DNA of 64,000 bases from an uncultured Tenacibaculum sp. (lineage in GTDB: Bacteria; Bacteroidota; Bacteroidia; Flavobacteriales; Flavobacteriaceae): contig NZ_CANNGG010000002.1 in NCBI RefSeq assembly GCF_947504135.1, forward strand, positions 310,001 to 374,000, given 5' to 3'. A program made the translations under genes and the position numbers. The notes below the pieces were generated by a model, which saw nothing but the letters and a program-made list of their open reading frames with translations, was not told the DNA's origin and made no database searches. Of the stretch, positions 29,362 to 38,969 are shown piece by piece. Each line of letters opens with the position of its first letter. Within the stretch, counting starts at the first letter, position 1.

Positions 29362-30813
29362 GTGAATGAAATGAACATTAAAAACTACATAAACGGAGAA
29401 CTGGTAGCACCAGTAGCAGGTAATTACATTGATAATTATAATCCATCTATTGGAGAAGTGTATGGACAAATTCCTAATTCAACTAAGGAAGATGTAGCGT
29501 TAGCATATGAAGCAGCAAAGGAAGCTTTTCCTGCTTGGTCGAATACTACATTAAATGAACGTAGAGATATTCTTTCTAAAATAGCACAATTAATTCAACA
29601 GAGGTTACCTGAATTGGCAGAAGCAGAGGCAAAGGATAATGGAAAGCCATTAAGTTTAGCTACAGCGATTGATATTCCGAGAGCATCATCTAATTTTCAA
29701 TACTTTGCAGATGCAGTTACGCAGTTTTCATCTGAAGCTCATGAAAGTGTAGGCTTAGGAGCGATGAATTTTACGTTACGTCAGCCTATTGGAGTAGTAG
29801 GATGTATCTCACCTTGGAATTTACCTCTTTATCTATTCACTTGGAAGATTGCTCCGGCCATAGCTGCAGGAAACTGTGTGGTAGCAAAACCTAGTGAAGT
29901 AACACCAATGACAGCCTATTTATTAGGTGAAATTTGTAATAAAGCAGGTTTGCCTAAAGGGGTATTAAACATAGTTCATGGATTAGGAACCACCACAGGA
30001 CAAGCCATAATTGAACATCCAGATATTAAAGCGATTTCATTTACAGGAGGAACCGCCACAGGAGCACATATAGCTCGTACAGCAGCACCAATGTTTAAGA
30101 AATTGTCTTTGGAGTTAGGAGGTAAAAATCCAAACATCATTTTTGCTGATTGTGATTATGATAAGATGTTAGATACCACGGTTCGTTCTTCATTTGCCAA
30201 TCAAGGGCAGATTTGTTTGTGTGGAAGTAGAATTTTTATAGAAGAAAGTATCTACGAACAATTCAAAAAAGATTTTGTTCAGAAAGTATCAGAACTAAAA
30301 ATAGGAAATCCTTTTGATGAGGATACTAATGTTGGAGCCTTGGTATCGAAACCACATTTAGAAAAGGTAAAATCATACATAGATATTGCAGAACAAGAAG
30401 GAGGTAAGATTCTATATGGAGGTGACAGAGTCACTGTCAAGAATTGTGAAAACGGTTACTATTTACAACCGACGATTATTGAAGTTTCAAGTAACAAGTG
30501 TAGGTTAAATCAAGAAGAGATTTTTGGGCCTGTAGTTACTTTAATGTCTTTTAAAACAGAAGAAGAAGCTTTACAGTTAGCTAATGACGTGGTATATGGA
30601 CTATCATCAACATTGTGGACAAACAACTTGACAAGAACCATGCGTATGTCTAAAGAATTACATACAGGAATCGTTTGGGTAAACACTTGGTTGTTACGTG
30701 ATTTAAGAACTCCTTTTGGAGGTCAAAAAGCGAGTGGAGTAGGACGTGAAGGTGGTTTTGAAGCTTTACGCTTTTTTACAGAACCCAAAAATGTATGTAT
30801 AAAATATGAATAG
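29362..30813 (+). CDS. Aldehyde dehydrogenase, likely 2-aminomuconic semialdehyde dehydrogenase
   Basis: ISFTGGTATGAHIA, LELGGKNPNIIFADCD, ANQGQICLCGSR; operon context. Confidence 0.92.
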   Translation: MNEMNIKNYINGELVAPVAGNYIDNYNPSIGEVYGQIPNSTKEDVALAYEAAKEAFPAWSNTTLNERRDILSKIAQLIQQRLPELAEAEAKDNGKPLSLATAIDIPRASSNFQYFADAVTQFSSEAHESVGLGAMNFTLRQPIGVVGCISPWNLPLYLFTWKIAPAIAAGNCVVAKPSEVTPMTAYLLGEICNKAGLPKGVLNIVHGLGTTTGQAIIEHPDIKAISFTGGTATGAHIARTAAPMFKKLSLELGGKNPNIIFADCDYDKMLDTTVRSSFANQGQICLCGSRIFIEESIYEQFKKDFVQKVSELKIGNPFDEDTNVGALVSKPHLEKVKSYIDIAEQEGGKILYGGDRVTVKNCENGYYLQPTIIEVSSNKCRLNQEEIFGPVVTLMSFKTEEEALQLANDVVYGLSSTLWTNNLTRTMRMSKELHTGIVWVNTWLLRDLRTPFGGQKASGVGREGGFEALRFFTEPKNVCIKYE

Positions 30814-31024
30814 GGAAATAAAGGAAAAAATAATAGCTATTTGTGAAGAGAAGATTGCTAAAAAAGGAGAAAATGTAGGGCTTTCGTTTTATGTGTTTTT
30901 CAAAAATAAAAATGACAATCCGAAAGTACTGATGGAAGTGGCTACTTGGTGGATTCAGACACACCAATTAGATCATTTTGAGAAAGCGGTTAAGATTAAA
31001 CAAATGATTCAGAATAACGAATAA
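30806..31024 (+). CDS. Small conserved-looking protein (72 aa) in the kyn operon
   Basis: ORF overlaps the upstream stop by 8 nt and ends 1 nt before the SDR gene. Confidence 0.7.
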   Translation: MNREIKEKIIAICEEKIAKKGENVGLSFYVFFKNKNDNPKVLMEVATWWIQTHQLDHFEKAVKIKQMIQNNE

Positions 31025-31025
31025 A

Positions 31026-31802
31026 ATGAATTTAGATATACAACATAAAAACGCCTTGGTATGTGGTAGTACTCAGGGAATAGGAAAAGCGGCAGCAATA
31101 CAATTAGCCGAAGAAGGAGTAAATGTGACCTTAGTAGCTCGTAGTGAAGATAAATTAAAATCTGTGTTGGCAGAGTTACCTAATACTAACCAAAATCACG
31201 GGTATTTAGTTGCTGATTTCACCAATCCAGCAGATTTAAAAGAGAAGTTAGAGGCAACAAATTTACAGTTTCATATTTTGGTGAATAATACAGGAGGTCC
31301 AGCAGGAGGTCCAGTATTTAATGCCAAGTTAGAAGAGTTTGAACGTGCTTTTACCATGCATTTAAAATGCAATCATGTGTTGGTGCAAGCAGTAGTACCG
31401 TTTATGAAAGAGGAAGGTTATGGTAGAGTAATTAATGTGATCTCTACATCAGTTAAACAACCGTTAGATGGTTTAGGAGTTTCAAATACCATACGTGGCG
31501 CAGTTGCCAATTGGAGTAAAACATTAGCGAATGAGTTAGGACAATTCGGAATTACTGTAAATAATATATTACCTGGGGCAACTGCTACAGAACGTTTGAC
31601 AGAAATTATCAATAATAAAGCTGTAAAAACAGGTAAAACTGTTGAAGAAGTTGCAGAAATGATGAAGAACGCATCACCAGCAAAGCGTTTTGCAAAACCA
31701 GAGGAGGTGGCCAATGCGATTGTGTTTTTAGCAAGTGAAAGAGCAAGTTTTATCAACGGAATTAATGTCCCTGTTGATGGAGGAAGAACAAAATCTTTAT
31801 AA
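31026..31802 (+). CDS. SDR family oxidoreductase
   Basis: ALVCGSTQGIGKAAAIQLAEEG; LVNNTGGPAGG; INGINVPVDGG. Confidence 0.92.
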   Translation: MNLDIQHKNALVCGSTQGIGKAAAIQLAEEGVNVTLVARSEDKLKSVLAELPNTNQNHGYLVADFTNPADLKEKLEATNLQFHILVNNTGGPAGGPVFNAKLEEFERAFTMHLKCNHVLVQAVVPFMKEEGYGRVINVISTSVKQPLDGLGVSNTIRGAVANWSKTLANELGQFGITVNNILPGATATERLTEIINNKAVKTGKTVEEVAEMMKNASPAKRFAKPEEVANAIVFLASERASFINGINVPVDGGRTKSL

Positions 31803-31899
31803 AAGAGATCAAAAATAAAGACTTTTTGAAATAAGACTATTTAAGTATCTTTAAAACAATCTTAACTCTTGTGTTTAAAAGTCTAAAAATCTAAATAAA

Positions 31900-32427
31900 A
31901 TGAGCAAGTTAGTACAACCTTTAAATTTTAAAAAGTGGATTGATGAAAATCGTCATTTATTAAAACCACCAGTTGGAAATAAACAAGTTTGGGATAATGG
32001 GGAGTATATCGTAATGGTTGTTGGAGGACCTAACAATCGTAAAGATTATCACTACAATGAAACTCCAGAATTTTTCTATCAGTTAGAAGGAGATATGGTA
32101 CTGAAAATTATTGATGATAAGGGTGATATGATTGATGTTGAAATTAATGAAGGAGATATTTATTTGTTACCAGGGAAGGTGCCACACTCACCACAACGTA
32201 AAGCGAATACAGTAGGTTTAGTTATTGAATATCCACGTGATGAAGGAATGATGGATGCCTTGGAATGGTATTGTGAAAATTGTGGACATCAATTATACCG
32301 AGAAGAATTTGCTTTAGATAATATTGAAACTGATATGCCAATAATTTTTGATAAGTACTATTCTGACAAAGAGAAATGTACTTGTGATAAATGTGGTACT
32401 GTGATGGAAGCACCAAACAAAGCATAA
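31900..32427 (+). CDS. 3-hydroxyanthranilate 3,4-dioxygenase
   Basis: YHYNETPEFFYQLEGDMVLKI; GDIYLLPGKVPHSPQR; C-terminal CENCGHQ...CTCDKCG. Confidence 0.95.
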   Translation: MSKLVQPLNFKKWIDENRHLLKPPVGNKQVWDNGEYIVMVVGGPNNRKDYHYNETPEFFYQLEGDMVLKIIDDKGDMIDVEINEGDIYLLPGKVPHSPQRKANTVGLVIEYPRDEGMMDALEWYCENCGHQLYREEFALDNIETDMPIIFDKYYSDKEKCTCDKCGTVMEAPNKA

Positions 32428-32447
32428 ATTTTGCAATAGAAACTAAA

Positions 32448-33533
32448 ATGAAAAAACGCAAATTAAGAATAAACGGACATTCGCATTTATTGCCTTATCC
32501 AGAGCAAATTCCGCAGTTTATGAAAGACAAAGGAATTTTTTGGGTAGATAAGGATAGAAAATTCATGCTACAAAAAGACTGGAGTCGTCCCGTGACGGAT
32601 TCTAGTTTCTTTTTAGATGAAAAACTAGCTTGGATGGAGCATTTTAAAATAGACCATGCGGTTGTTTTAAATCTGTCTCAATTGTATGGGAATGGACTTC
32701 GTTTAGAAGAAATGAAGCAAGCGTTACGTTTTCAAAATGATTTTAATGCGCGTGTACAACATGAAAATCCGTCGAAATTCACAACAGGTTTTGTAGTACA
32801 TCCAGGGTTTGTTCGTGGAGCTTTATGGGAGATAGAGCGATGTGTTGAGGTGTTAGGGATGCGTTTGCTGTGCTTACCAACACACTATATGGATACCATT
32901 GGTACTTGGCGTTGTATTTTTGATGAAGAAAACGAACCTATTTTTGAGCTAGCAGATAAGTATAATTTAGCAGTTGAAATTCATCCGTATGATGGAGAGA
33001 AGTTCATCAAACTACAAAATACAAGTTGGCGTTTCCACCTAATTTGGATGCTGGCGCAGTGTGCAGATGCATACCATTTTTTAACCTTAAATGGATATTA
33101 TGAAAAATATCCTAATATGCGAGTGTGTTTTGCTCATGGAGGTCAGTTAGCACAAATGAACCTAGGACGTCGTATACAAGGTTTTGATGGAAGACCAGAT
33201 TTGTTTGAAGGTAAAACTCACCCTAGAAAAGCGGTGGGGCACAAAAACATTTTCTTTGACACATTAGTCCATGATACCGGTTCGTTAGATTTACTGATTA
33301 AAAATCAAGGTTCTAAGCAAGTGTTAATAGGATTAGATGATCCATATCCGTTAGGAGAGATGGAGAGTGAAATTCAATCGTCATATCCAGGGAAAATTTT
33401 AGATTTAGCTATTGATAGAAATATTATCACAGAAACAGAGCGTGATGAGATGTGGGAGGGTAATGTATTACAGTGGTTATTCGGAGATGATGAAAAAGCA
33501 AAAAGAGATTTAGTATCTAAAATTCTTAAATAG
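32448..33533 (+). CDS. Amidohydrolase, likely 2-amino-3-carboxymuconate-6-semialdehyde decarboxylase (ACMSD)
   Basis: NGHSHLLPYPEQIPQF; CFAHGGQLAQMNLGRR; LIGLDDPYPLGEME; start at internal ATG 32448. Confidence 0.92.
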   Translation: MKKRKLRINGHSHLLPYPEQIPQFMKDKGIFWVDKDRKFMLQKDWSRPVTDSSFFLDEKLAWMEHFKIDHAVVLNLSQLYGNGLRLEEMKQALRFQNDFNARVQHENPSKFTTGFVVHPGFVRGALWEIERCVEVLGMRLLCLPTHYMDTIGTWRCIFDEENEPIFELADKYNLAVEIHPYDGEKFIKLQNTSWRFHLIWMLAQCADAYHFLTLNGYYEKYPNMRVCFAHGGQLAQMNLGRRIQGFDGRPDLFEGKTHPRKAVGHKNIFFDTLVHDTGSLDLLIKNQGSKQVLIGLDDPYPLGEMESEIQSSYPGKILDLAIDRNIITETERDEMWEGNVLQWLFGDDEKAKRDLVSKILK

Positions 33534-33555
33534 AAGAAGTAGATATAAATAAACA

Positions 33556-33585
33556 AAAAACCGAAGTATTAGCTTCGGTTTTTTG
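33556..33585. terminator. Hairpin AACCGAAGTATTAGCTTCGGTTTTTT
   Basis: Stem plus T tract between convergent genes. Confidence 0.85.
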
Positions 33586-33587
33586 TT

Positions 33588-34985
33588 TTATAAACTATTT
33601 AATTTACCTAATAGCTTTATAAGTTTTCCTTTTGTCTTGGCGTATTCATACTCATTTTTAATTTCTTTCAATTTACTCTCAATTAGTTTTACTTCTCTAT
33701 AATTAATTAGAAAAATAGAGCTCTCACCCAAAGTAAACTTACGTTCTTCACTTTTTACAATTGTATGATAATCGTTTACAAGTTTTTTTAAAATATCATT
33801 TTGCTTTTTATATGATGTAATTTCTTGCTCGGTAGCCGTTATTTTGTTTTGTAAAGAGACTTTAGTTGATGCAATTTCAAAGTCGATATCTTGTAGTTTT
33901 AGCTTAGCAAGTTTTAAATCTCCTCTAGATTTACGTAAGAATAGAGGAATGCTAACTTGAAGAGAATTCTTGTAGTTCGCAGTGCTAAAAGCATCAAAAT
34001 TATCCACTTTTGAAGCAAGGAAGTTATACTGAAAATCTACTTTAGGTAATAGGTTGTTTACTTTTAGTTGCTTATTTATTTCTAGGTTTCTTTTCTTTAA
34101 CTCCAGTAATTTTAACTTAGGATGGTTTTCAAATTCATTATCAAATAATGTAGTTATAGAAGTGTTTAGAATAGCATCAATATTAGAAAAAGTAGTAACG
34201 TCAGGAATTATTTCTTCTTTTATTTCCATAGGAATGTTGTTACCAATCCATAAATAATTAGAAAGTTCTAACTTAGATTTAATGTATTTAATATTCGCTT
34301 TTTCTAGGTCTAACTTTCTGTTTTTTAAATTGATATTTGCTTCTAAAGTATCTATAGCTGGTTTATCACCAGCTTTGAAGCTTTTCTTTACGTTTTTTAA
34401 CCTGATATCTGCATTAGTGTAATAATCTTTATAAACATTATAACTCTGATAATATTGCAACCAGTTTAAGTACGTGTTTATGGCTTCAAATAAAATATCG
34501 TTAACGAGTAACTGTTGTTCTAGTTTACCTTGCTGTGTATAGAGTTTAGCTTGTTTTAAAGTAGCCATTCTTTTATTAATGAATAAGTTTTTTGCTAAAG
34601 AAACCGATACACCAACATTATATAGTCCTTTTTCTGGAGTATTGTGTTCAGGGTTTAAATATTGACCAGAATTATTCTCATAACTACCTTTTAGCTCTAT
34701 TCCATACCAAGTCGGAATTTTAAAGGTTGAATTTAACTTTTTGTAATAATCTTTGCCTTTAAATTCTTTTCTGTCATAGTCTACTTCTATTTTAGGGTCG
34801 AAACCACCTCTAGCTTTTAATAATTTAGCCTCATTGGTACTTGTAATAAGTTCAGCTTGCTTTATAATAGGGTGGTATTTTTTTACATACCCTAAATATT
34901 CTTCTAAACTAAGTTGAATACTTAAATTATCTTGTGCTGTAGCTATAAAGCTTAGTAACAAAAAAAGGATACTTAACCTTTTCAT
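33588..34985 (-). CDS. TolC-family outer-membrane efflux protein
   Basis: Signal peptide and heptad-rich OEP domain; next to HlyD/ABC genes. Confidence 0.88.
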   Translation of the reverse strand: MKRLSILFLLLSFIATAQDNLSIQLSLEEYLGYVKKYHPIIKQAELITSTNEAKLLKARGGFDPKIEVDYDRKEFKGKDYYKKLNSTFKIPTWYGIELKGSYENNSGQYLNPEHNTPEKGLYNVGVSVSLAKNLFINKRMATLKQAKLYTQQGKLEQQLLVNDILFEAINTYLNWLQYYQSYNVYKDYYTNADIRLKNVKKSFKAGDKPAIDTLEANINLKNRKLDLEKANIKYIKSKLELSNYLWIGNNIPMEIKEEIIPDVTTFSNIDAILNTSITTLFDNEFENHPKLKLLELKKRNLEINKQLKVNNLLPKVDFQYNFLASKVDNFDAFSTANYKNSLQVSIPLFLRKSRGDLKLAKLKLQDIDFEIASTKVSLQNKITATEQEITSYKKQNDILKKLVNDYHTIVKSEERKFTLGESSIFLINYREVKLIESKLKEIKNEYEYAKTKGKLIKLLGKLNSL

Positions 34986-35018
34986 CTATTTGTTTTTTAT
35001 TGTTTTACTGAGTAGTTA

Positions 35019-36380
35019 TTAGGCTTCTTTTTTTGACTTTTTACCACTTTCTTTATTTTTTGGTTGGTAGAAGTTAGGAGGGAAGCTGTTAATCTGTCTC
35101 CATAACTCAAACCATATAGGTACATTTTCTAACAAGGCAATGGTTTTTGCTCCAGAGCCTACTCTAATAGCTTTTGGCCAAGGTTCTTGATCATTATTAG
35201 GAACAATTAAAACACGATACTTCCCGTTACTACTAATAAAATTTTCGATAGCTACAATTTTAGCACCGTAAGTTCCGTATGATACATTAGGCCAACCACT
35301 AAATACCATAGCAGGCCAACCATCAAACTGAACGCGAACTTCTTCACCAATGTGTATCAATGGTAAATCGATAGGTTGTATGTACATTTCAACAGCTAAA
35401 TCGTAGTCAGCAGGCATAATATTTACTAATTGTTCACCTTCTTTAAAAGTTTCACCAATACCAGACTTTATAGCTTTATTAATATACCCATCTTGTGGAG
35501 CTGTAATGAATAATAAAGAGCTTCGTTTGCTATAATTAGCTAAGCTAGTTTCTAGTTTTGAAACTTGAACTTCAGCATCATAAGCACCAGATTGTGCACT
35601 ATACAAGCTGCTTTCTGTTTTAGATAATTTATCAGCATAAGAAGCTTGTGTACTACTAATAGCTAATTGTGCATTAATAATATTGTTTTTAGAAGTAAAG
35701 AATTTGTTTTCTTGAGAAATCAATTTAGCAGATAACTCTTGAAGTTTTGCTCTTTTTTCTTCAACATCCTTTACAGCTTTTAAACCTTCTTTTTCTAAGG
35801 TAACAGTTCTATCAAATTGAGTTTGAGCTATTTTTTGTTTTATTTTAATAGCTTCAAGATCAATACTATCACTTTTAGCTTTTAAGTAGGCTTGTTTTAA
35901 TTTGTTTTTTGCTTGCTCTAGTTTTAATTTACGTTCTCTTTTAATAGCTATAATCTGATTTTGCAAGGCACTAATCTTATTGTTATATGCTTTGGCGGAT
36001 AGTGTTTTAGAGTTTAACTGTTTACCGGTTCTTTCAGCAAGTTTAGTATCAAAATAGCCACTTTTTATTTCTGAAATTCTTAAAATAGTATCTCCTTTCT
36101 TTACAAAATCTCCCTCTTGTACAAACCATTCTTCTATACGCCCAGGTATTTGTGATTGTAATGTTTGTGGACGTTGATTAGGTTTAAGGGTGGTAACCTG
36201 TCCTTTGCTAGTTACATTTTGAGTCCAAGGTAAAAACAAGATGATTATTAAGATAACAGAAAATACTAGTAAAAACCTTTTAAATAACTTGTGGTACTCT
36301 TTTGTGAAAATGTCTTTTCCAGACTTGAACGTTGTTATGTCTATTTGGTCTGAAACGGTGTTTTTTGATATGTTTAACAT
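35019..36380 (-). CDS. HlyD-family periplasmic adaptor
   Basis: N-terminal TM; IPGRIEEWFVQEGDFVKKGDTILRI lipoyl-like half; long coiled coil; FITAPQDGYINKAIKSGIGETFKEGEQLV. Confidence 0.9.
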   Translation of the reverse strand: MLNISKNTVSDQIDITTFKSGKDIFTKEYHKLFKRFLLVFSVILIIILFLPWTQNVTSKGQVTTLKPNQRPQTLQSQIPGRIEEWFVQEGDFVKKGDTILRISEIKSGYFDTKLAERTGKQLNSKTLSAKAYNNKISALQNQIIAIKRERKLKLEQAKNKLKQAYLKAKSDSIDLEAIKIKQKIAQTQFDRTVTLEKEGLKAVKDVEEKRAKLQELSAKLISQENKFFTSKNNIINAQLAISSTQASYADKLSKTESSLYSAQSGAYDAEVQVSKLETSLANYSKRSSLLFITAPQDGYINKAIKSGIGETFKEGEQLVNIMPADYDLAVEMYIQPIDLPLIHIGEEVRVQFDGWPAMVFSGWPNVSYGTYGAKIVAIENFISSNGKYRVLIVPNNDQEPWPKAIRVGSGAKTIALLENVPIWFELWRQINSFPPNFYQPKNKESGKKSKKEA

Positions 36381-36386
36381 GATTAC

Positions 36387-38057
36387 CTAGGATTTAAAGT
36401 TAGTTATACTACCTTTTTCAAGGGTAATTTGTTTGTTGCACTTCTCTTTCCAATATTCATTACGGCTTACAATAATTAAACTCCATGGTTGAGAAACATC
36501 AGTAATGAAATCAATTATTTTTTCAGCTTCATTTTTTTCAAATAAATCAAGGGGATTCTCCAAAATGAGAAGTTTTGGTTTTTTAATGATTGCTCTAGAA
36601 AGAATAATTTTCTTAGCGACTGTATAAGCAATAAGTTTCCCTTCAGGTTTTAAATAAGTGTCTAAACCTTTAGGTTGCTGCTTTAGAAACTCTGTTAATC
36701 CTGTGATTTTAAAAATGTTATGTATCTCGTCATCTGTTATAGAAGAATCTCCAAAAGTTATGTTTTCTCTAATAGTTCCTTTGAAAGGAGTTTCTTCTGA
36801 AAGAGATAAGCCTAGGTTAGCTCTGTAGTTGTTAGTTAATACACCTTTTAGTGATAAGTCATTCACAAAAATACCTCCATATGTTGGTTCAATTAAACCA
36901 GAAATGAGTTGAATTAAACTAGATTTTCCAGAGTTACTACTTCCTTGAAGTAAAACTCTATCGTTAGAGTTTATTTCAAAAGAAACATTATTAATTACTG
37001 GTTTTGGTCTGTTGTTAACAACATAGGATACATCTTGAAATTCAATTTTAAAAGGTTTATCTCTATTAATATTACTACCTTTTTGTGGCTCTATGGGTTT
37101 ATCTATAACCTCTCCGAGTTTTTCTAAAGATGTAAGTACATCGTAAAAAGATTCAAGTCCAAGTATTAATTTTTCTACAGAATTCATAATTAGGATGATA
37201 ATAATTTCAGCAGCAACAAATTGACCAATATTCATTTGTTGTGTCAGTACTAAAAAACCACCTATAAGTAATAAACCAGCAGTAATAATTACTTTAAAAC
37301 TAATCATTTGAATATATTGCATAACAAGTACTTTAAAGTGACTTTCTCTAGATTTTAAATAATCATCTACAAGAAGATCACTTTTTTCAAGAGCTAGTTT
37401 TGTTTTTCCTGATAATTTAAAACTTATTATAGTTCTTGCAATCTCTTGAAGCCAGTGAGCCACTTTATATTTGTTTTTTGACTCTTTTAAACTCGTTTCC
37501 AATCCTTTTTCTGCGGTGTACTTAAAAACAACATAGATTAATAGTAAAACTAACAATCCGAAAATAATAAAAAACGGATGGTAAAAGGAAAGTAGAAGTA
37601 AGGCAAAAATGATTTGTAACAGAGCAGAAGGAGCATCAATTAAAATTTTTGAAATACCTTTTTGAATGGTTAACGTATCAAAAAAGCGATTGGCAAGTTC
37701 AGGGGGGTAATAGTTTCTTAATTCATTCATTTTAATTTTAGGAAATCGATAACTAAGTTCTATAGATGCTCTGGTAAATATTCTTTGCTGAATAGTTTCA
37801 ATAATTCTAAACTGCATTAGTTTTAAAACTCCACTAAAAGCAACACCAGCAGTTACTAATATGACTAGTACAATCCAAGAAGCAGAAATTTGAGCTGCTT
37901 GTAATAAGTTAATAATAGCTTGTACACCTAAAGGTAATGAGAGAGCAACAATACCTTCAAAAATAGCGTAGTAAGCGATTTGGGTTGTGTCTTTTTTTTC
38001 TAATTTTATTAGCCCTATAAATCGCTGCCACGGTGTTAGTTTATTTTTTTTCCTCAT
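36387..38057 (-). CDS. ABC transporter (TM + NBD) with degenerate ATPase motifs
   Basis: Walker A GSSNSGKSS retained; signature, Walker B Glu, Q-loop and H-loop altered. Confidence 0.88.
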   Translation of the reverse strand: MRKKNKLTPWQRFIGLIKLEKKDTTQIAYYAIFEGIVALSLPLGVQAIINLLQAAQISASWIVLVILVTAGVAFSGVLKLMQFRIIETIQQRIFTRASIELSYRFPKIKMNELRNYYPPELANRFFDTLTIQKGISKILIDAPSALLQIIFALLLLSFYHPFFIIFGLLVLLLIYVVFKYTAEKGLETSLKESKNKYKVAHWLQEIARTIISFKLSGKTKLALEKSDLLVDDYLKSRESHFKVLVMQYIQMISFKVIITAGLLLIGGFLVLTQQMNIGQFVAAEIIIILIMNSVEKLILGLESFYDVLTSLEKLGEVIDKPIEPQKGSNINRDKPFKIEFQDVSYVVNNRPKPVINNVSFEINSNDRVLLQGSSNSGKSSLIQLISGLIEPTYGGIFVNDLSLKGVLTNNYRANLGLSLSEETPFKGTIRENITFGDSSITDDEIHNIFKITGLTEFLKQQPKGLDTYLKPEGKLIAYTVAKKIILSRAIIKKPKLLILENPLDLFEKNEAEKIIDFITDVSQPWSLIIVSRNEYWKEKCNKQITLEKGSITNFKS

Positions 38058-38727
38058 TTGAAAGTACGTTTAAAGTTAATTCTGTAAAAAAGGATGTGAT
38101 AGTAGTGTTTTCATTACAGTTAGTAAGTGATTTAAAATGAGCTTTGACAAATTGCTGATGTAATATTCCTTCAATTACAGTGCTTGCTAATGTTAAAGGA
38201 TGTTTGTACGAATTGTCATAATTACTAATAATTTCTGCAAAACGTTTTATTACTTCTTTATACAGTTTAAAAAACCCGTCTTTATTTTCAGTATCTACCT
38301 CTTTTGTAGAGTATGATTTTGAATTTTCATTGATTATGATTAAGTTAAGTAAGGCTTCATTTATATGAGAAAAGTTATTGTCTTGTTTGGCTTTTCTAGT
38401 TAAAACTTCAATAGCTTTAATCAATTTTTCTTTTGGGTTGTTAATACTATAAGTTTCTATTACTAAAGAATACTGAATCCATCCCCAATACCAAGAAGTT
38501 AAGTAGATTAAAAGTCTATGCTTACTTTCAAAATAACGATAAATAGAACTTTCGTTCGAGCCTATTACTTTGCCTAATCTCTTGAAATTAAAGTTTTCAA
38601 AACCAATTTCTTCAATTAGTATAATACTGTTTTCTATTATTCTTTTACCTAAATCAGATGTTTCAGGATCTTTAATATAAATACCAGAAGGAATCTCTAT
38701 TTTTAAATTTGATAGTAAATTTTTCAT
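38041..38727 (-). CDS. TetR-family transcriptional regulator
   Basis: ENSIILIEEIGFENFNFKRLGKVIGSNESSIYRYFESKHRLLIYL HTH; overlaps the ABC gene. Confidence 0.88.
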   Translation of the reverse strand: MKNLLSNLKIEIPSGIYIKDPETSDLGKRIIENSIILIEEIGFENFNFKRLGKVIGSNESSIYRYFESKHRLLIYLTSWYWGWIQYSLVIETYSINNPKEKLIKAIEVLTRKAKQDNNFSHINEALLNLIIINENSKSYSTKEVDTENKDGFFKLYKEVIKRFAEIISNYDNSYKHPLTLASTVIEGILHQQFVKAHFKSLTNCNENTTITSFFTELTLNVLSNEEKK

Positions 38728-38778
38728 AATTAAAAATTAACTATGCAAATATAATAGTAAAACTATTAATTATGAAAA
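38721..38778. promoter_or_regulatory. Nested inverted repeats upstream of the tetR-like gene (candidate operator)
   Basis: TTTTCATAATTAA (38721-38733) / TTAATTATGAAAA (38766-38778), and TAATAGT-AAA-ACTATTA (38752-38768). Confidence 0.5.
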
Positions 38779-38918
38779 TAAAAGTATTAATAAGGTGTTA
38801 ATTTTAATTACATAAAATACTTATGAAGACTTTTTAGAATATGACTAACTTTATAGAATAGTGTTAAATTAAGATTTATTTGGGGTAAAAATGAATGTTT
38901 GAAGTACATTAAAACTAA

Positions 38919-38949
38919 AAAAGCCTCAGAAATTACTCTGAGGCTTTCA
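38919..38949. terminator. Hairpin AAAGCCTCAGAAATTACTCTGAGGCTTT
   Basis: 9-bp stem plus flanking A/T tracts. Confidence 0.85.
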
Positions 38950-38969
38950 AATATATGTTTAATCGGTTT

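Noticed and set aside
33588-38727. Idea of a bacteriocin/type I secretion cluster with a peptide substrate
   Set aside because: No C39 peptidase domain, no GG-leader peptide ORF and no RTX protein seen next to it
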